A stretch of DNA of 64,000 nucleotides. Origin: Viola odorata. Lineage: Eukaryota > Streptophyta > Magnoliopsida > Malpighiales > Violaceae. Under the pieces are notes generated by a model, which saw nothing but the letters and a program-made list of their open reading frames with translations, was not told the DNA's origin and did not search any database. The translations under genes were made by a program, and so were the position numbers. Below, piece after piece: positions 35,306 through 47,397 of this stretch (its first letter is position 1; each line of letters starts with the position of its first letter). The stretch is from positions 67,504,367 through 67,568,366 of the forward strand of contig OY829540.1 in NCBI GenBank assembly GCA_963691705.1, given 5' to 3'.

Positions 35306-38300
35306 CTACTTAGATGGGAATCCTAAGTAAATGAGACTCCTTTCATGATCAAGCTGTAAATACGAACGGGTAGAAAACAGCCCAGCAAACCCCTTGGACA
35401 AGCAACCTTCCACCGCGCAAGGGGATTTGCTAGACCCTAACGGACTGTTATGTTTGATGATTTCCACGCAGTCTCCAGCTGAATTACCGAGGCTCATCAC
35501 CTCGTTCACTCGTCTATGAGATATCATCCTATTTCTTTTCGAATTCGATGCAATATGCAGACCTGCAAAGCCAGGGGAGGGCGAATCTGTGACATCCATT
35601 TCATCTTCAAAATTGGGCATCTTCCTCTTCAGACCGGGAGTTATTTTCAACCCTGCAACAACAGCTAGCTGTTAGGGGACCGGCAATATATACTGTTTCA
35701 TCAGTCATCGATTATCTACCGGAAGGGGGATGCTAATATCCTGCCGTCTGTCAGCCACTCAGCATAGAAACTAAAAAATACTATATTTTGGAACATTATA
35801 GGAAATTGTCAAGTAGATACCAGGAAGAGCATCTTCAAATGCACACGTCTGGGACTCCGAATCACCACAGTTACAGAAGACGTTAAGGTCCTTGTTTGGT
35901 CCCAATACCCTGCAAGAGAATCACAGACAAAGGACATAAGATGAAATCAGACAACCAATTGGGATTCAATGCCATCCAAGGTGTAAAATTTGCAAAGATT
36001 GTCGTAAAGAAACAATTTTGTAAGACAATGTCGCACCCCCTTTTCGTTGAAAACGAGTAAAGGTTTGGTAAAACGAAAAAAGTTGTGGCGTAAGTCAAAA
36101 TTTGGGTAGCAACAGACAATGTCTACTGAACATTAATCAATTCGAGTATGATCATGGGTAAATACGTTTTTACTGCTAGGGCATCAAGTGATATGATGAA
36201 AATTTCCATTGCACATGAAATAGGATTTTTTTTAAATGAGAAAAATTGTAAAATCTTAACCGTCATAGTATAATAAGCATCATCTTTGGGAGAACTAAAA
36301 TTCTGTTACACATGCCAGAGTTAAACGTTTGGTGTCAGGCAGCATTAATCACAAAACACAAGACAGAAATTTGATGAAAGTATTTTTTTTTAGTAATGGC
36401 AGTGCTCAACAGAGTATCTAAAACTGTACCTACCACATATGGAGGCATATAATCCAGCAGCATAATTTTTTTAGCGATATCTAGAGATTCTTCACTAAAA
36501 GGCTGGAGAAATGGAAATTGTACCTGTACATGTGCTCAACAAAGTCATCTATCAGGACAGGCCAAGCACCTGCAAATTGATACGAGTTTGCCTTAAGTCA
36601 TTAAAAACAACACGACTCAAATCCGCTTTTTTTATAAACACAAAGCAGGCAAAGTTGTGGATACTCTTATGGAGCAATTATAGAGGACGAGGAAAACTAG
36701 AGAGAGTAAAGAAAAAATCATCAGTGCATAGACAAGCTCATAAACAAATACTCCCTCTATTTGGAAATAGTTGTCTTTTAAGGTTGTTTAAGACAATCAA
36801 GGAAATGATTAAATAGCAATCATTTTACATGTACTTGACAAAACTATCCTTTTTCTCTTTCCTTCCAACTCAGCAAAAGTCTCACTGTTGATTGATGACT
36901 AAATAACGTGGGGGTAAAATTGGAAATAAAAATTCAATGCTTTATTAAACTCCTAAATGTGACAACTATTTTCAAATGGAGGAGTAATTATTAACGACAA
37001 AAACAAAATGAGGGTAAATTATCCTACATTAGTGTGTGCTACTCTGTAAACTGAAATTGGAATATATTGTACCTTCTGGATCATACCCTTCCAGATTTTC
37101 ATGCACACAGCGACTAAAAGCTAAAACTTGCTGCCAGGTGTCCTCGGAGATATTGTGCCGCTGATTTTCCTACCATGAGTCAAAAAGTCAGTTATTCCAA
37201 CATGACGGGAATTTCATGCACCAAGAGCCACTCCAGACCCACCAGAGAGGCAATTACACCCCAATGTATAGAGTGGGTACGTAAACAGAATGGAAAAGCA
37301 TACGCAAATATTTCATGTGTACTCTTTGAGACTACCAAATTTAGAAAGCAGAAGTGAATAAATAAGAATCTATTTGGTTAAGGCAACTTCACATCATAGT
37401 ACCTGAACAAAGTCACACCACTGGTTTAGCAACCGGAACCTTCCAGCTAAAACAAATCTCCATGCAGCAACAGCCTTGCCTACAGCTGCCAGACAGTCCG
37501 AGAAAATAAAGTATCAGCTATGTCATGAGTAACCCTTATATCAAGAAGTATTAGATGATATGCAGCTCCTGTATCCAGCAAACTTATATAAAACAAGAAA
37601 CTTACTGATATTCTTCTGGCCATTTTCACGACACATGAAGTATACAAAATCATAGAAAAGCGAGAATTCAGAGAAGTCCACCTACAAAAGCAAATAGAAA
37701 ATGTAAGCAAGTAAGACTCTCTGTTCTTGGGAAAAAATGCTGTATACAGAATGGTGGCTTCATGTGGATAAATCGAGTATACCAACCAAGTGGTTGAAAA
37801 CATACCATAAATTCTAACTTGGATTTGAGCTTGGCAAGTTCATCAAAAATTAAAGTCCTGTCAAAGTAAGCACCATATCAGGAGACAGGAAAAAAAAATT
37901 ATATAGTGAACTGTGGTCCCACTTTGCGAATGGAATAATTATATCTGATGTGAGGACCAATGCGACAATTTAGCAACAAAATGGAAGGGTTTCTATAGTG
38001 TGGAACATGTAAGAACTGATTGGCAGTCAACCTCATCTCAAGCAGGTAAGGACACAGAGCACGGCTAATAATATCAAGATTGGACTCTCAGATACACCTC
38101 AAACCGGGTTTGGAAAATTCCAGAAATTGTAGGGCTAGTTGGTTCTTACCTGATACTCCCTCTGTCCGGTATTAACTGTCTTTTTAGCACAGTAACTTTC
38201 AGTAGGTTTTACACTAAAAAGTCAAGTAAAGTGTACAGTAACTTTCCGTAAGTTTTCGCCACTTAATACCGAACGGAGGGAGTATATTTTAGTGAACAGG

Positions 38301-40400
38301 TCATCACGTAAGTGCTACTGCCTAGTTTATAGAGTTATCATACCAATTTTACGAAGCAACCAGAATATCAGGACATATAAGTAACAATGTTAAAGACCCA
38401 GAGTCAGCATACCAATTGTGAGATGTTTTACACATTAATTACCAACAAAGAGCCAATAATTTTGGACGATCAACCATTCACACCCACTGAGGCAGCAGAA
38501 GTGTGCTGAAGTTGAAGATGTTATATAAACCTTAACTCAGATCTCATATATCTGAGCATCCATCAACAACATGCCTACATTTGCTTGCTGGAGCTCCACA
38601 CAAATATAGAAATGATGCCATATGCGAGATCAACCATGTACCCGAATCATTTCTGAAAGCCCCCGCCATCACTAAAGCTTGCTAATAGGCCAAGCTTACA
38701 TTAGAATAGCTTAGGTAAGAAGGACTTTAGATGTGAAACACTAGCTCTCCCTCAAGAACTTCAAACAGATATAAACATCTTCCTCACTCTTTGTTTTCCT
38801 AATGACCAGTCTGGATAAGCCAAAAAGTTTTCAACTGTTTATACAAGCTTCCTAAAGGAGACATCATGTCAGTTAGAGTCTCCTAAACCTATTATGTACA
38901 GTCATTCTAAAGATTAATTTTTTCAAATATATAAGTATAGCAATGCTCTTGTCCATCAGACAATAACTGGTTGCGTTTTGTAGTTTGTTTCAAAATTTTA
39001 ACAACAATATAGCTGATGAGTTTACCTCCATACAAGTATACAGACCAACATGCACTTTGGTAATACGATTTAAGTTAGTGACGTTAGTCTGCACCATGAA
39101 GAGGCATATTGCCACTAGAAACTGCAAAAACTCCAAGGAATCTTTGTCCCCACCAGTAGCGCACACAGTAAATCCTAAAACATCTTAAAATCCTGCTATT
39201 TATTGTTCCCCTAGTCCCCTGATCTTACACACGCGCGCGCACACACACAAGTTAACAATTTCTAGTTACCACCTAGCAACTAAAACCTAATGCCTCCTCT
39301 TCCCCAACCATGCCAAGCCTATGCTATACAAAAATTCCATCAAACAATAAGATCCCGAAACTTTAAAAACACCATAACCTAGTAGAATCCAGGTGCAGTC
39401 ACAATAAAGAAATTCAAGAAAGACCACACAGATCGATCAAAGGTCAAGTTGGATTGACAATTAGAGCATCTTAGTTATCCCAAAAACGCTCCAATTATAC
39501 AAAGCTGAATATGTGCTACTAAAGATGCGTACCTTGTATGCACATTCAACTCAACAAATTTTAAGAGATGAGCCAACTCATCCCTTGAAAGTTTTCCCCT
39601 TTGTGTTTCATCATCTAACTGGTTGTTGTTTTCCTTGTAAATGTTTCCTGATCTAATATCTGAAGTAAGAATATCAGAAACAACAGAGTACGACAATCAA
39701 TTAAAAATAATAATTACAATAATAATGAAATGCACTCACATATTGCTCACAATTTTGTACCCATCAGTCAGAAATCACTAAAGTTGTTCTTCATATCCCA
39801 CCAATGGCGCAAATGCCAAGTAGGAAAGAGCTACTAATGCTTCATATATTGTCCAATTACAGTGTGGAAGACATTATTTGGCATTGTTTTATCAATTCAA
39901 ATCAGTTCAGAGACTTTAATCCTCTTTGATCCACAACAATCACTTTCAAATTGGTAAAGTAATGCCATACTCCCTAAATCATATGCGACTCAAAACCTTA
40001 AAAAAAATTAAGGGGATCGCTAAACAGGTTGAAAATGGCGGAATTTACAAAAATGCCCCCCACATTTACTCCTTCAACCTGTTTCAACCTGAGCCATTTT
40101 CAACCTAAAAAGTATTTCCGATAGCTAAAACCACACCTAACCCAGCTGAAGAACATACTTTACACAGTCTTCACCCTCGATGACCCAGAAAGTTATATCA
40201 ACACCAAAACTAAGGGAGACCCAACAATTATCTCTTCCTCGAAACAATAATCTCACTAAAGCTGAGCTAATCATCAGTTTCTTTATGTATCAGAGGAGGG
40301 TAAAATCTATAAATGAACAAGGTATTTAGAGAGTGAAGTTACCACAATAACGCCGATAAATCTCAAAGATATCGACCCGGTTTGCATCTAGAGAATCCAT
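35306..40400 (-). CDS. DCN1-like protein with C-terminal extension (AAR3-like)
   Basis: Nine exons on the minus strand: 40343-40400, 39533-39659, 37806-37857, 37606-37681, 37403-37479, 37073-37169, 36524-36569, 35821-35909 and 35306-35652. They join in phase to about 322 residues. The start MDSLDANRVDIFEIYRRYC matches plant DCN1-like proteins. The PONY/DUF298 domain follows with FSLFYDFVYFMCRENGQKN, AWRFVLAGRFRLLNQWCDFV and GAWPVLIDDFVEHMY. A 110-residue tail (CNCGDSESQTC, RKMPNFEDEMDVTDSPSPGF) is longer than in the shortest homologues and suggests the AAR3 (anti-auxin resistant 3) type. DCN1 proteins bind cullin and the NEDD8 E2 and promote cullin neddylation, tuning SCF ubiquitin ligases. 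Introns 2 and 6 contain Stowaway MITEs. An in-frame ORF continues 36 codons upstream of the chosen start through a proline run; homology favours 40400. Confidence 0.82.
36751..36984. mobile_element. Stowaway-like MITE in DCN1-like gene, intron 6
   Basis: Starts CTCCCTCTATTTGGAAATAG and ends CTATTTTCAAATGGAGGAG, roughly complementary, with TA outside each end. The interior has no relation to family A. About 234 bp, AT-rich, no coding capacity. Confidence 0.7.
38156..38282. mobile_element. Stowaway-like MITE in DCN1-like gene, intron 2 (family B)
   Basis: Ends CTCCCTCTGTCCGGTATTAA and TTAATACCGAACGGAGGGAG, flanked by TA. The interior AAAAAGTCAAGTAAAGTGTA followed by CAGTAA also occurs, diverged, in the elements at 51590-51716 (opposite orientation) and 59478-59574. 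Confidence 0.82.
39227..39249. repeat. CA/CG dinucleotide microsatellite
   Basis: ACACACGCGCGCGCACACAC run within intron 2 of the DCN1-like gene; alternating purine-pyrimidine. Confidence 0.85.
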
Positions 40401-41160
40401 GATAGGAGGGAGGAGCTCAGGTGGAGGTGGAGGTGGAGGTGGAGCAGGATGGAGAAGAAGAGACAAAGAGAGGTGATTGATGATTAGAAGCCACAACAAA
40501 CCCCTCACCTAAACCATAATTGCTTGGTACAAGAGAAACCATGCAAAGGGAAGAAGGTGTCTTGCTCGTCTGTCCTAATTTATCCTCCCTCGTGTCACTG
40601 TTTAGGCTATGAAAGGTAACAGCTAACAAGTGTTTAGTTTCCTTCCCGGGATATGCTATTGCTCTCCCTTTCGCTCAAGGACTTTTTTGAACTTTGCAGA
40701 GCTGGAGAGGGTTTGTTCTGCCATGTTAAGGCTCCAAATATATATTGTAGGTGCTGATCGGACCGGATCTTAGACCGGTTGCTTCATCCAAGTACTATGA
40801 ATTACTGTATGAAATATTCTTCTTCTTCTTTTTTAATTAATTAATATATATTTTCTCATCAAACATTAATTGATTATTATAAATACTTAGTACTATATGG
40901 TAGCCTAAAGGATCCTTCAAGCTCTCATAATGCAAAGGTTTTATTATTCATAAAAGAATAGCTATTTATTGGTATTCTTTAATTTGTTCTGCATACAATT
41001 TATTTTTAAAAAATTTATCGTAGTTTAATTGAGTTTTTCTAAATAAAAAACCTTAATTAAATGTTATTAAATGTCTTTGATTAACTATATCATTGTGCAT
41101 TACACTATTACTTAAAACTAAAAGTAAATTACATTAAATGTTAAAAACAACTTGATGATA

Positions 41161-41434
41161 CTCCCTCCGGTCTTTGTTAATTGACTTTCAGAAATTATAG
41201 ATAAATTTAAAATAATAATTTGTAAACCACGTTTTTTTTATTATAGTTTTCAATTTACCCATTTTTTATAGTATAATTACAATAATACAATTGTATCAAA
41301 TTTATTGGTTAGGTAAAAAAAATAAGACTGGAAGCAGAATTCGTAATTATGACTCAAAACGATACTTAATTTGGATCACATTTTCAGTAGGAAAATGACA
41401 GTTAATTTGGATCGTATTTGAAGACCGGAGGGAG
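41161..41434. mobile_element. Stowaway-like MITE between the divergent genes
   Basis: Starts CTCCCTCCGGTCTTTGTTAA and ends GTATTTGAAGACCGGAGGGAG (last 20 shown in part), TA on both sides. Inverted match over about 16 bp, then an AT-rich interior. Confidence 0.8.
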
Positions 41435-41711
41435 TACATGTTAAGTTCAAATTTGATCCACTCGAACTAGGTTCGGGTTGAACATTAAGCGATTTGGGCG
41501 GTGGTTAAGCCCAATAGGACTGGGTTAGGATTAGCCCATCCAGCTGCACAACTACAAACAGAACCCTAATCAATTTGTTTTGATAGACTTTTCCTTTGTC
41601 AATTGTAATTACCACAATAAACTATAGACGAATAAGGATTGAATTTCCTAATTATACATAAAATTCTATTAATTACCAATTCGATCTCACACTCGCACAA
41701 AACACATGCAT

Positions 41712-41721
41712 TATAAATATA
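41712..41721 (+). promoter_or_regulatory. Candidate TATA box of the RING-H2 gene
   Basis: TATAAATATA about 90 bp before the ATG at 41810, a normal distance in plants. Seen in sequence only. Confidence 0.5.
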
Positions 41722-41809
41722 TTTGCTTATAATCATTCATCAAACGTGCACATAATTTTTAATTTAATCTCTTGTACATTATTATTATATTCTTTCCTCC
41801 AACCAAATC

Positions 41810-42349
41810 ATGAGCGGAAGCCTCACCGAAGCCGCAGACGCCAACAGCATGCGCCGGCCCCATCGTCTGGGAACAGTTCTAATAGGTCTGGCTGCGGCGG
41901 AAACCTTCGCTTCCGACGACATTAGCGCCTACGTTCACGTCCTTAACCTTAACACACAAGATTTTGTATCTATCCATGTACTTACCCAATCCGACGACAG
42001 GCCCGGTCCTTTACCTGCATCAAAGGCCTCAATTGATGCTCTGCCAAGAATAAAAGCGTCCCAAGATTCTTTCTCCGGAAACGAAGCTAAAGACTGTGCA
42101 ATCTGTTTGGAGCAGATTGGTTGCGGCGGAGAGATCCGAAAGATGCCATGCAAACACGGGTTTCATTCAGATTGTATCGAGAAGTGGCTTGGGCTTCACG
42201 GGTCCTGCCCGGTTTGTAGGTACGCGATGCCTGTAGAAGATAAAGATGGTAGCAATGACGGCGACGGGAGTGAAGCAGATGGGAGGCGGCAGCGGAGGAG
42301 GGTTTCAACGAACGTTACTGCTTTGATTGTTATTGGGTCGGGCCGTTAG
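41810..42349 (+). CDS. RING-H2 E3 ubiquitin ligase (MPSR1/RING1-like)
   Basis: Intronless gene of 179 residues. The RING-H2 finger has all eight metal ligands: C96, C99, C114, H116, H119, C122, C133 and C136, spaced C-x2-C-x14-C-x-H-x2-H-x2-C-x10-C-x2-C. The segment before it (ALPRIKASQDSF) is the usual lead-in of this subfamily, and the C-terminus is basic (GRRQRRRVS). No signal peptide or membrane helix is evident, so it is probably cytosolic. Small intronless plant proteins with this layout include Arabidopsis MPSR1 (At1g26800), which removes misfolded proteins; that closer assignment is inferred. It is divergently arranged with the DCN1-like gene, itself part of ubiquitin-ligase control, which is probably chance. 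Confidence 0.85.
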   Translation: MSGSLTEAADANSMRRPHRLGTVLIGLAAAETFASDDISAYVHVLNLNTQDFVSIHVLTQSDDRPGPLPASKASIDALPRIKASQDSFSGNEAKDCAICLEQIGCGGEIRKMPCKHGFHSDCIEKWLGLHGSCPVCRYAMPVEDKDGSNDGDGSEADGRRQRRRVSTNVTALIVIGSGR

Positions 42350-42861
42350 GACCCAGATTATGGGTCTGAGAATGCCGATGAATGAGGGTGCTTAAGATAC
42401 TATAAATAGTACGTTCTAAAACGTTATATTCTTCAAAAATCCTTTCTGTACAAGGTGATTGAGCTACTTGGTTTGGTTTTGTGGTTTGCTGGAACTGGAA
42501 ATGGCGTATTGCCTGTGTTCCAAATTCGAGTCTCTTTAACTACATTCTTACTGTAGGACAAATTAAAAATTAAAAAAAATATATTCAGAATTACATGTAT
42601 AGATGAACACCATCCAAAAGAACATTGATACCAAGCACATCATTTATCAGAGCAATATAGCGAGCAAAAGAAACAAAATAATTTACAAGCAACAGTCAGA
42701 ATCATCGATAGATTTCCAAGTTAGGTGGATTCTAGCAGTCAAAAATTTTAATCTGCAGATTTCCAAGTTAGGCCATTTTACAATGTGAGCATCAGAGGTC
42801 AGTCATGGAAGGCAGATTGCAGATTGCAGAATAGCTGGATCTCGGGTGTGCATCTCTCCAA

Positions 42862-44058
42862 CTAACTCGGTGATTTGGAACTATGATTTTTGTTCAGTTT
42901 AGCTGCAAGATCCATTTTTCCTTTGTACACCTTCAACAGCTGAGGACCTTCTGGATAAAAATTCACATACTTCTGCAGAAATTTCTCCTCAGTATATTGT
43001 AGGGTGCTACTCAGGGTGGGATTCTTCTCGAGCAAACCTTTCGACAAAAGGAACTGAATAACACGGACTCTTGGCATAATTCTGTTGTCTAAGCTCATTG
43101 AAAGAACATGAGGATATTTGACAATCAGAGAAGAGTCCCAACCCATCTTGTTGACCAATATATCCATCGTCGACATAATTTTATCCTCTGACTTTGTCAT
43201 ACACCAAGGGAACATCTTAAACGCAGCAAGAACATTATCCTCCGTCCATCCCCAACTCTTAAACACATCAATTTTCCTTTCCCATGTTTCTCTCCTCATC
43301 CCACCGACAACTGCCACAGCCATAACAAAAGAAAACTGTGAAGGGTGTAAACCCATTTCTTTCACTTGTTCCACTCTCTCTTTGAACCTATCTCTGTGCC
43401 CGACGAATTGTCCTTGATGGTAACAAAATGCAGAAGCAATATAATGTTTTGGGACCCCATTGTCCAGCAAAAGGTTGATATTAGGGACCAAATGAGATTG
43501 CAAATTATAAGTAAAGATTTCGTGAATGCGTTTAAGAACAGTAATAGCCTTTTTATCACACATAACCAAGTCCCTAATGTAGTTATAGAAAGGAATTATG
43601 TTATGTTGAAGGCTTCTACACAATATATTAGGGTTTTTCGCTAACATTATGGCAAGATCTGATATTGAAGCGCATCTAGAACCCAAAAATTGGATCTTGG
43701 GTAAAAGGGTTTCCTGAGGTTTCATACTAAAGAGTTTTGGGTATCTTGTGAGGATTTTTACAATCTGGGTTTGCGAGAAACCATAGGTTTTGAACATGGA
43801 AATGACAGAATCAGGTTTTGTTGGGCCATCAAAGTGGAGATATTTAGAAGCTGATAATGCAGATTCAAATGAAAACCCGCATGTGTTCATGAGGTAAGAC
43901 ACTGTAAATGAATCCTCATTCGCAGTAGCAGATGTTGATTTATGAGAGACAGATAAAGATGGAAACTTTTTCACTACACCCAGTTTATCAGTAGGTGAAG
44001 TTCTGATATTACAGGTACAGTGGCGGACAACATAAGTTCTAATGAAGAATCTAAACAT
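42862..44058 (-). CDS. mTERF family protein, probably mitochondrial
   Basis: Single-exon gene of 398 residues. The N-terminus (MFRFFIRTYVVRHCTCNIRT) is basic, rich in Arg and hydrophobic residues and free of acidic residues, as in mitochondrial presequences. The body is a run of mTERF helical repeats of about 30-35 residues with the leucine-proline signature: FSQTQIVKILTRYPKLFSMK, LAIMLAKNPNILCRSL, WTEDNVLAAFKMFPWCMTKS, WDSSLIVKYPHVLSMSLDNR, then IMPRVRVIQFLLSKGLL. mTERF proteins bind organellar nucleic acid and affect transcription or splicing. This belongs to the large, tandemly expanded intronless plant group whose members are mostly uncharacterised; the target is unknown. Confidence 0.9.
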   Translation of the reverse strand: MFRFFIRTYVVRHCTCNIRTSPTDKLGVVKKFPSLSVSHKSTSATANEDSFTVSYLMNTCGFSFESALSASKYLHFDGPTKPDSVISMFKTYGFSQTQIVKILTRYPKLFSMKPQETLLPKIQFLGSRCASISDLAIMLAKNPNILCRSLQHNIIPFYNYIRDLVMCDKKAITVLKRIHEIFTYNLQSHLVPNINLLLDNGVPKHYIASAFCYHQGQFVGHRDRFKERVEQVKEMGLHPSQFSFVMAVAVVGGMRRETWERKIDVFKSWGWTEDNVLAAFKMFPWCMTKSEDKIMSTMDILVNKMGWDSSLIVKYPHVLSMSLDNRIMPRVRVIQFLLSKGLLEKNPTLSSTLQYTEEKFLQKYVNFYPEGPQLLKVYKGKMDLAAKLNKNHSSKSPS

Positions 44059-46689
44059 GAGGGCTGGAATTCGATGAGTAAAGGTACGTACGTCACTGAC
44101 CTGTTCTGTACGGAATTTGCTTCACCAATCTTTGGGTCTTCTTCTTCACCAGAATAAAATGAGGGGGAAAACCCTAATTCTCTAATTGCAATTTGCAACA
44201 AATGGACGATCACAACAGTGGAGTTTGGTGAGTCATTTGGGTTCTATCCGTCCACTGTTTTGAGCAAAGGGCCCATTGCTTTCCAGTCGCTCGCGCGCAT
44301 GCGAAGCCCAGTTTGGAGTTTGATGGGTCATTTGCCTCGATGATGAATGGCAAATTTCTAAAGCTCTTGTTTTTATTAAACAATGACTCAAACTTTAGAA
44401 CATATCCCGGTAAAAGAAAAGGGGAGGAAGGCGTTGCTTGCCATGGCTTTTGTTGAATACTTAAATACTTTGAAAAACCATTTATCGTGTAAGAAGAATA
44501 CTATTTAAATATTGTCGGACTCTTAAAAAATAATCCAATAACTCAAACTCCAGACTTCATATGAGAATAGATATCATAATACTTGTATATAAAAACATTA
44601 CATATTATAATTGCTTCATTTCTTAATAAATAAATGTGACAACATTGACTAAAATTAACTTATAAAATGATTAATGAAGATAAACTTTATATTAAGCGAA
44701 GTAAAATTACGAGATTTGATTAATACGAGAAAGCTGAGGTATAAAAGAAGTCATAGATGATGAAAATTTACTCAACTCTGTGACTACCTGCTCAATAAAC
44801 TTTTTCATGTTTGGCCGTCAGCAGTGAAAAAATGGCACCAGACCAAAGACAGACATCTTCTGAGAGTTTATAAAACCATCAACTCAGTATTGCATGTGGC
44901 TTGTAGAAAATTCATTCAATGAGGACAAAGGGATCGAGTACGACCTATCAATCGACACTTCAATCCAACAAATTACTTTTGATTTCAATCTCTTTTCGAA
45001 ATGAAAATGCCAATACGACCATCCATGCACACAGAGAGTACATAGGGGACCAACAAGTAATCAAAGGACAGAACAATGCAGTGCACAGCTAGGGTTCAGT
45101 TTTAGAGCCCCTTATTCCATGAATAACTCAGATTTTTTATTTCCTGTCAATCATGGATTCAATTCAAGAAGCACCAATCCAAAACAATTCTGGTTTTCCT
45201 GATAAACCAAGAAAGATATCGGCGTAGACGCGCAACAAAACCTGCCACAGGATTAAGCAGATAACAAAACTCAAATGTATCTTATAACTACTTGATACAA
45301 ATCATTCAACTCGATGTCCAGGAAATGCAAATTTTCCACCAAATGGCTAGACTTATTCAGAACAATGCTTATACGTAAGAGGTGAAGTACTTTGATGCTT
45401 TCAAACAGATAACAACAGTTATGTTAGCAAATTCAGCAAAACACTCAGTTAACTGAAAGATAGCAGAGAAGTAAGCACAGTGACTATCATCAAGCATCAA
45501 CGAGGCTTCATAAAAGACTCATTAAAAGTGAGATGGTACTAACTGAAAAGTGTTGATGCGGGAGTGAAGGAAAACGTAAAGAAACAAAGTAGACAATGTC
45601 CCAAAAACGATAACGAAATAAATTTCACATGGAGCATAAACGTGCAGATGTCAATGTATGCAACACAAGTCCATTTCTAGATCTACTTGGCTAAGCCTAT
45701 TTCATCTGTAGACAATTATCATTATCTAAAGCCAGTAAATAATAAAAAAATATAGTTAATTTGACTGCAAACAAAGTAAAACCTTATCTAGCAGCTGAAA
45801 ACTGTTGCAATTAGACAAGTTTGGAGTTTCCTTTCAAAGAGGAACAATGTCTATGAATCACCACCTGAAACAGAACACTTCGGTGGGAAATGCCTTGCAG
45901 ATGAAATGGGAAATTAAAAAGTTCCCTTGAGAGCAAAATCAAATCAAATGCAATTCAGCACAACAATATGGACTTTACTTAAGCTCTAACTTCATTCCCA
46001 TCCTCACCATTAAACTAAACCAACTACCGCAATTTAATGCACAGGTCACCAATTTGGTGAAGCTATATATAGTGTAAGTACTCTAACTCATGGATAAAAG
46101 TACATCATTCATGGATCCAAAAATCATGATACAAACCTCATTGCACACAATTACAATCATTTGCACATGCCCAAGACCAACAGTTACAAACTATCATCAT
46201 TTGAATGAAAGGAAGAAGAGACGATTGGGCATTTTGCTTCCATGAAGCTTAAAATCCACCATATGCAATTATTGTCTTATGCATAGCCACGATAGTTTTC
46301 TTAGCTATAGGGTTCAAGAATAAACATGCAAAAGATCAATAGAAACCAATTGTCATAGTATACCTAAATAAATCTGATAAGAGGCAGCCATGAAGATATT
46401 AGAAAGAACATAATCGCATAAAGTGTGTTCTGAAATTTTTTGAACTGAACAGGAATAAGGAGAAATAAGTTATTATAAAATATTGGCTAAAGTTTATCAA
46501 AGAAAGCATTCTTATATTCTCCACTATGATGAAATGTATATATAATCCTTACAAATTATTTTCCACGAGCTTATTTAAGAACATCGCAGCTCCTGAACAG
46601 ATCCAGCAGAGAAGGGAATCCTCACTCCCTTATGACTCTACTTCTGTATTGGTTGTGTCCACCCTATGAAATTACCTATTGTTGTAAAC
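44059..46689. other. Intergenic, 2.6 kb, no gene recognised
   Basis: The left part holds the mTERF promoter and leader, with an ORF overlapping the mTERF start that has no support. The right part includes the 3' UTR of the minus-strand gene at 46690. The centre is AT-rich with stops in all frames; no transposon ends, RNA gene or tandem repeat was found. Confidence 0.45.
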
Positions 46690-47397
46690 CTACTTCTTGA
46701 TCTTCTTTTGCTTCCTTGGTCCTGGAACTTCCAATCTACCAAGAGAACATCCACACCTTGCTCGAAACACAAGAACAGCTCTTCCATTACGCGGTGCCAT
46801 CTTCTTCAGTTCAGCCTCCAATTCGCGGTGGTGATCACGAGGTAATTCAAACAAGCCCCTATCTACTCCATCCCTCACCAAAGTGCCACTGGAGTTCTTC
46901 ACACACTCCTCTGTCTCCAACTGGATATCGAATTCAACCGCCTTCCTTAAGCCCTTACAGTTCAGTTTCCCACATCTCCTAGTGGTACATAATATCAGTA
47001 TCCAGGCAGCTATTGCAGCTAAGAAAGTACTAGCACCTATGGATCCATATATTATTGGATTGCTCATAACCTCCTCCTTGACCACATAGTGAACAGCCCC
47101 AATACATTCAATCAAGCTCAAGGTTACAAATTGAACATAAGGAAACAACAGGTATCCACAAGCACCAACAACAGCAATCAAGATCACAACATCAATCCAA
47201 GCCGATCGAGATCGATCACACACAGGTATGCTTGCACAACTTAAACAGCTACTTGTCTTCCTGTTCTTATAAACATGATTGCTATGCCTAGTTTTGGTAC
47301 ACAATTCACCTGAATTCACAGAATTTTCCATCACTGTTTGTGTTGCTGATTGGTCAACGGAGTTGCAGACCGAGATTGAGTTATGGTAATAGACCAT
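46690..47397 (-). CDS. Two-TM protein of the plant 'L34e superfamily' annotation, function unknown
   Basis: 235 residues. After a polar, Cys-containing N-terminus come hydrophobic segments SAWIDVVILIAVVGACGYLL (about 70-95) and PIIYGSIGASTFLAAIAAWI (about 125-145). A Cys-bearing loop follows (CTTRRCGKLNCKGLRKAVEF), and then a conserved soluble C-terminal part (FELPRDHHRELEAELKKMAP, RARCGCSLGRLEVPGPRK). The last part is typical of a plant-only family that databases label ribosomal protein L34e superfamily. It lacks any real resemblance to ribosomal L34e, and the membrane segments argue against a ribosomal role. The second Met (MENSVNSG) is an alternative start. Function is unknown; a membrane protein with a cytosolic Cys-rich tail is the plain description. 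Confidence 0.7.
   Translation of the reverse strand: MVYYHNSISVCNSVDQSATQTVMENSVNSGELCTKTRHSNHVYKNRKTSSCLSCASIPVCDRSRSAWIDVVILIAVVGACGYLLFPYVQFVTLSLIECIGAVHYVVKEEVMSNPIIYGSIGASTFLAAIAAWILILCTTRRCGKLNCKGLRKAVEFDIQLETEECVKNSSGTLVRDGVDRGLFELPRDHHRELEAELKKMAPRNGRAVLVFRARCGCSLGRLEVPGPRKQKKIKK

Larger units (their letters stand above)
40401..41809. other. Bidirectional promoter region between DCN1-like and RING genes
   Basis: The two genes are divergent, so this 1.4 kb should hold both promoters. At its left edge a GGTGGA repeat (about 40422-40443) lies in the DCN1-like leader. A MITE occupies 41161-41434. No further gene was seen. Confidence 0.45.

Noticed and set aside
44059..44213. ORF extending 5' of the mTERF start in another frame
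   Set aside because: Wrong frame for the mTERF protein and no similarity; the presequence-like N-terminus at 44058 is sufficient.
46690..47397. Ribosomal protein L34
   Set aside because: The family label exists in databases, but two membrane segments and the C-terminal motif do not fit ribosomal L34e.
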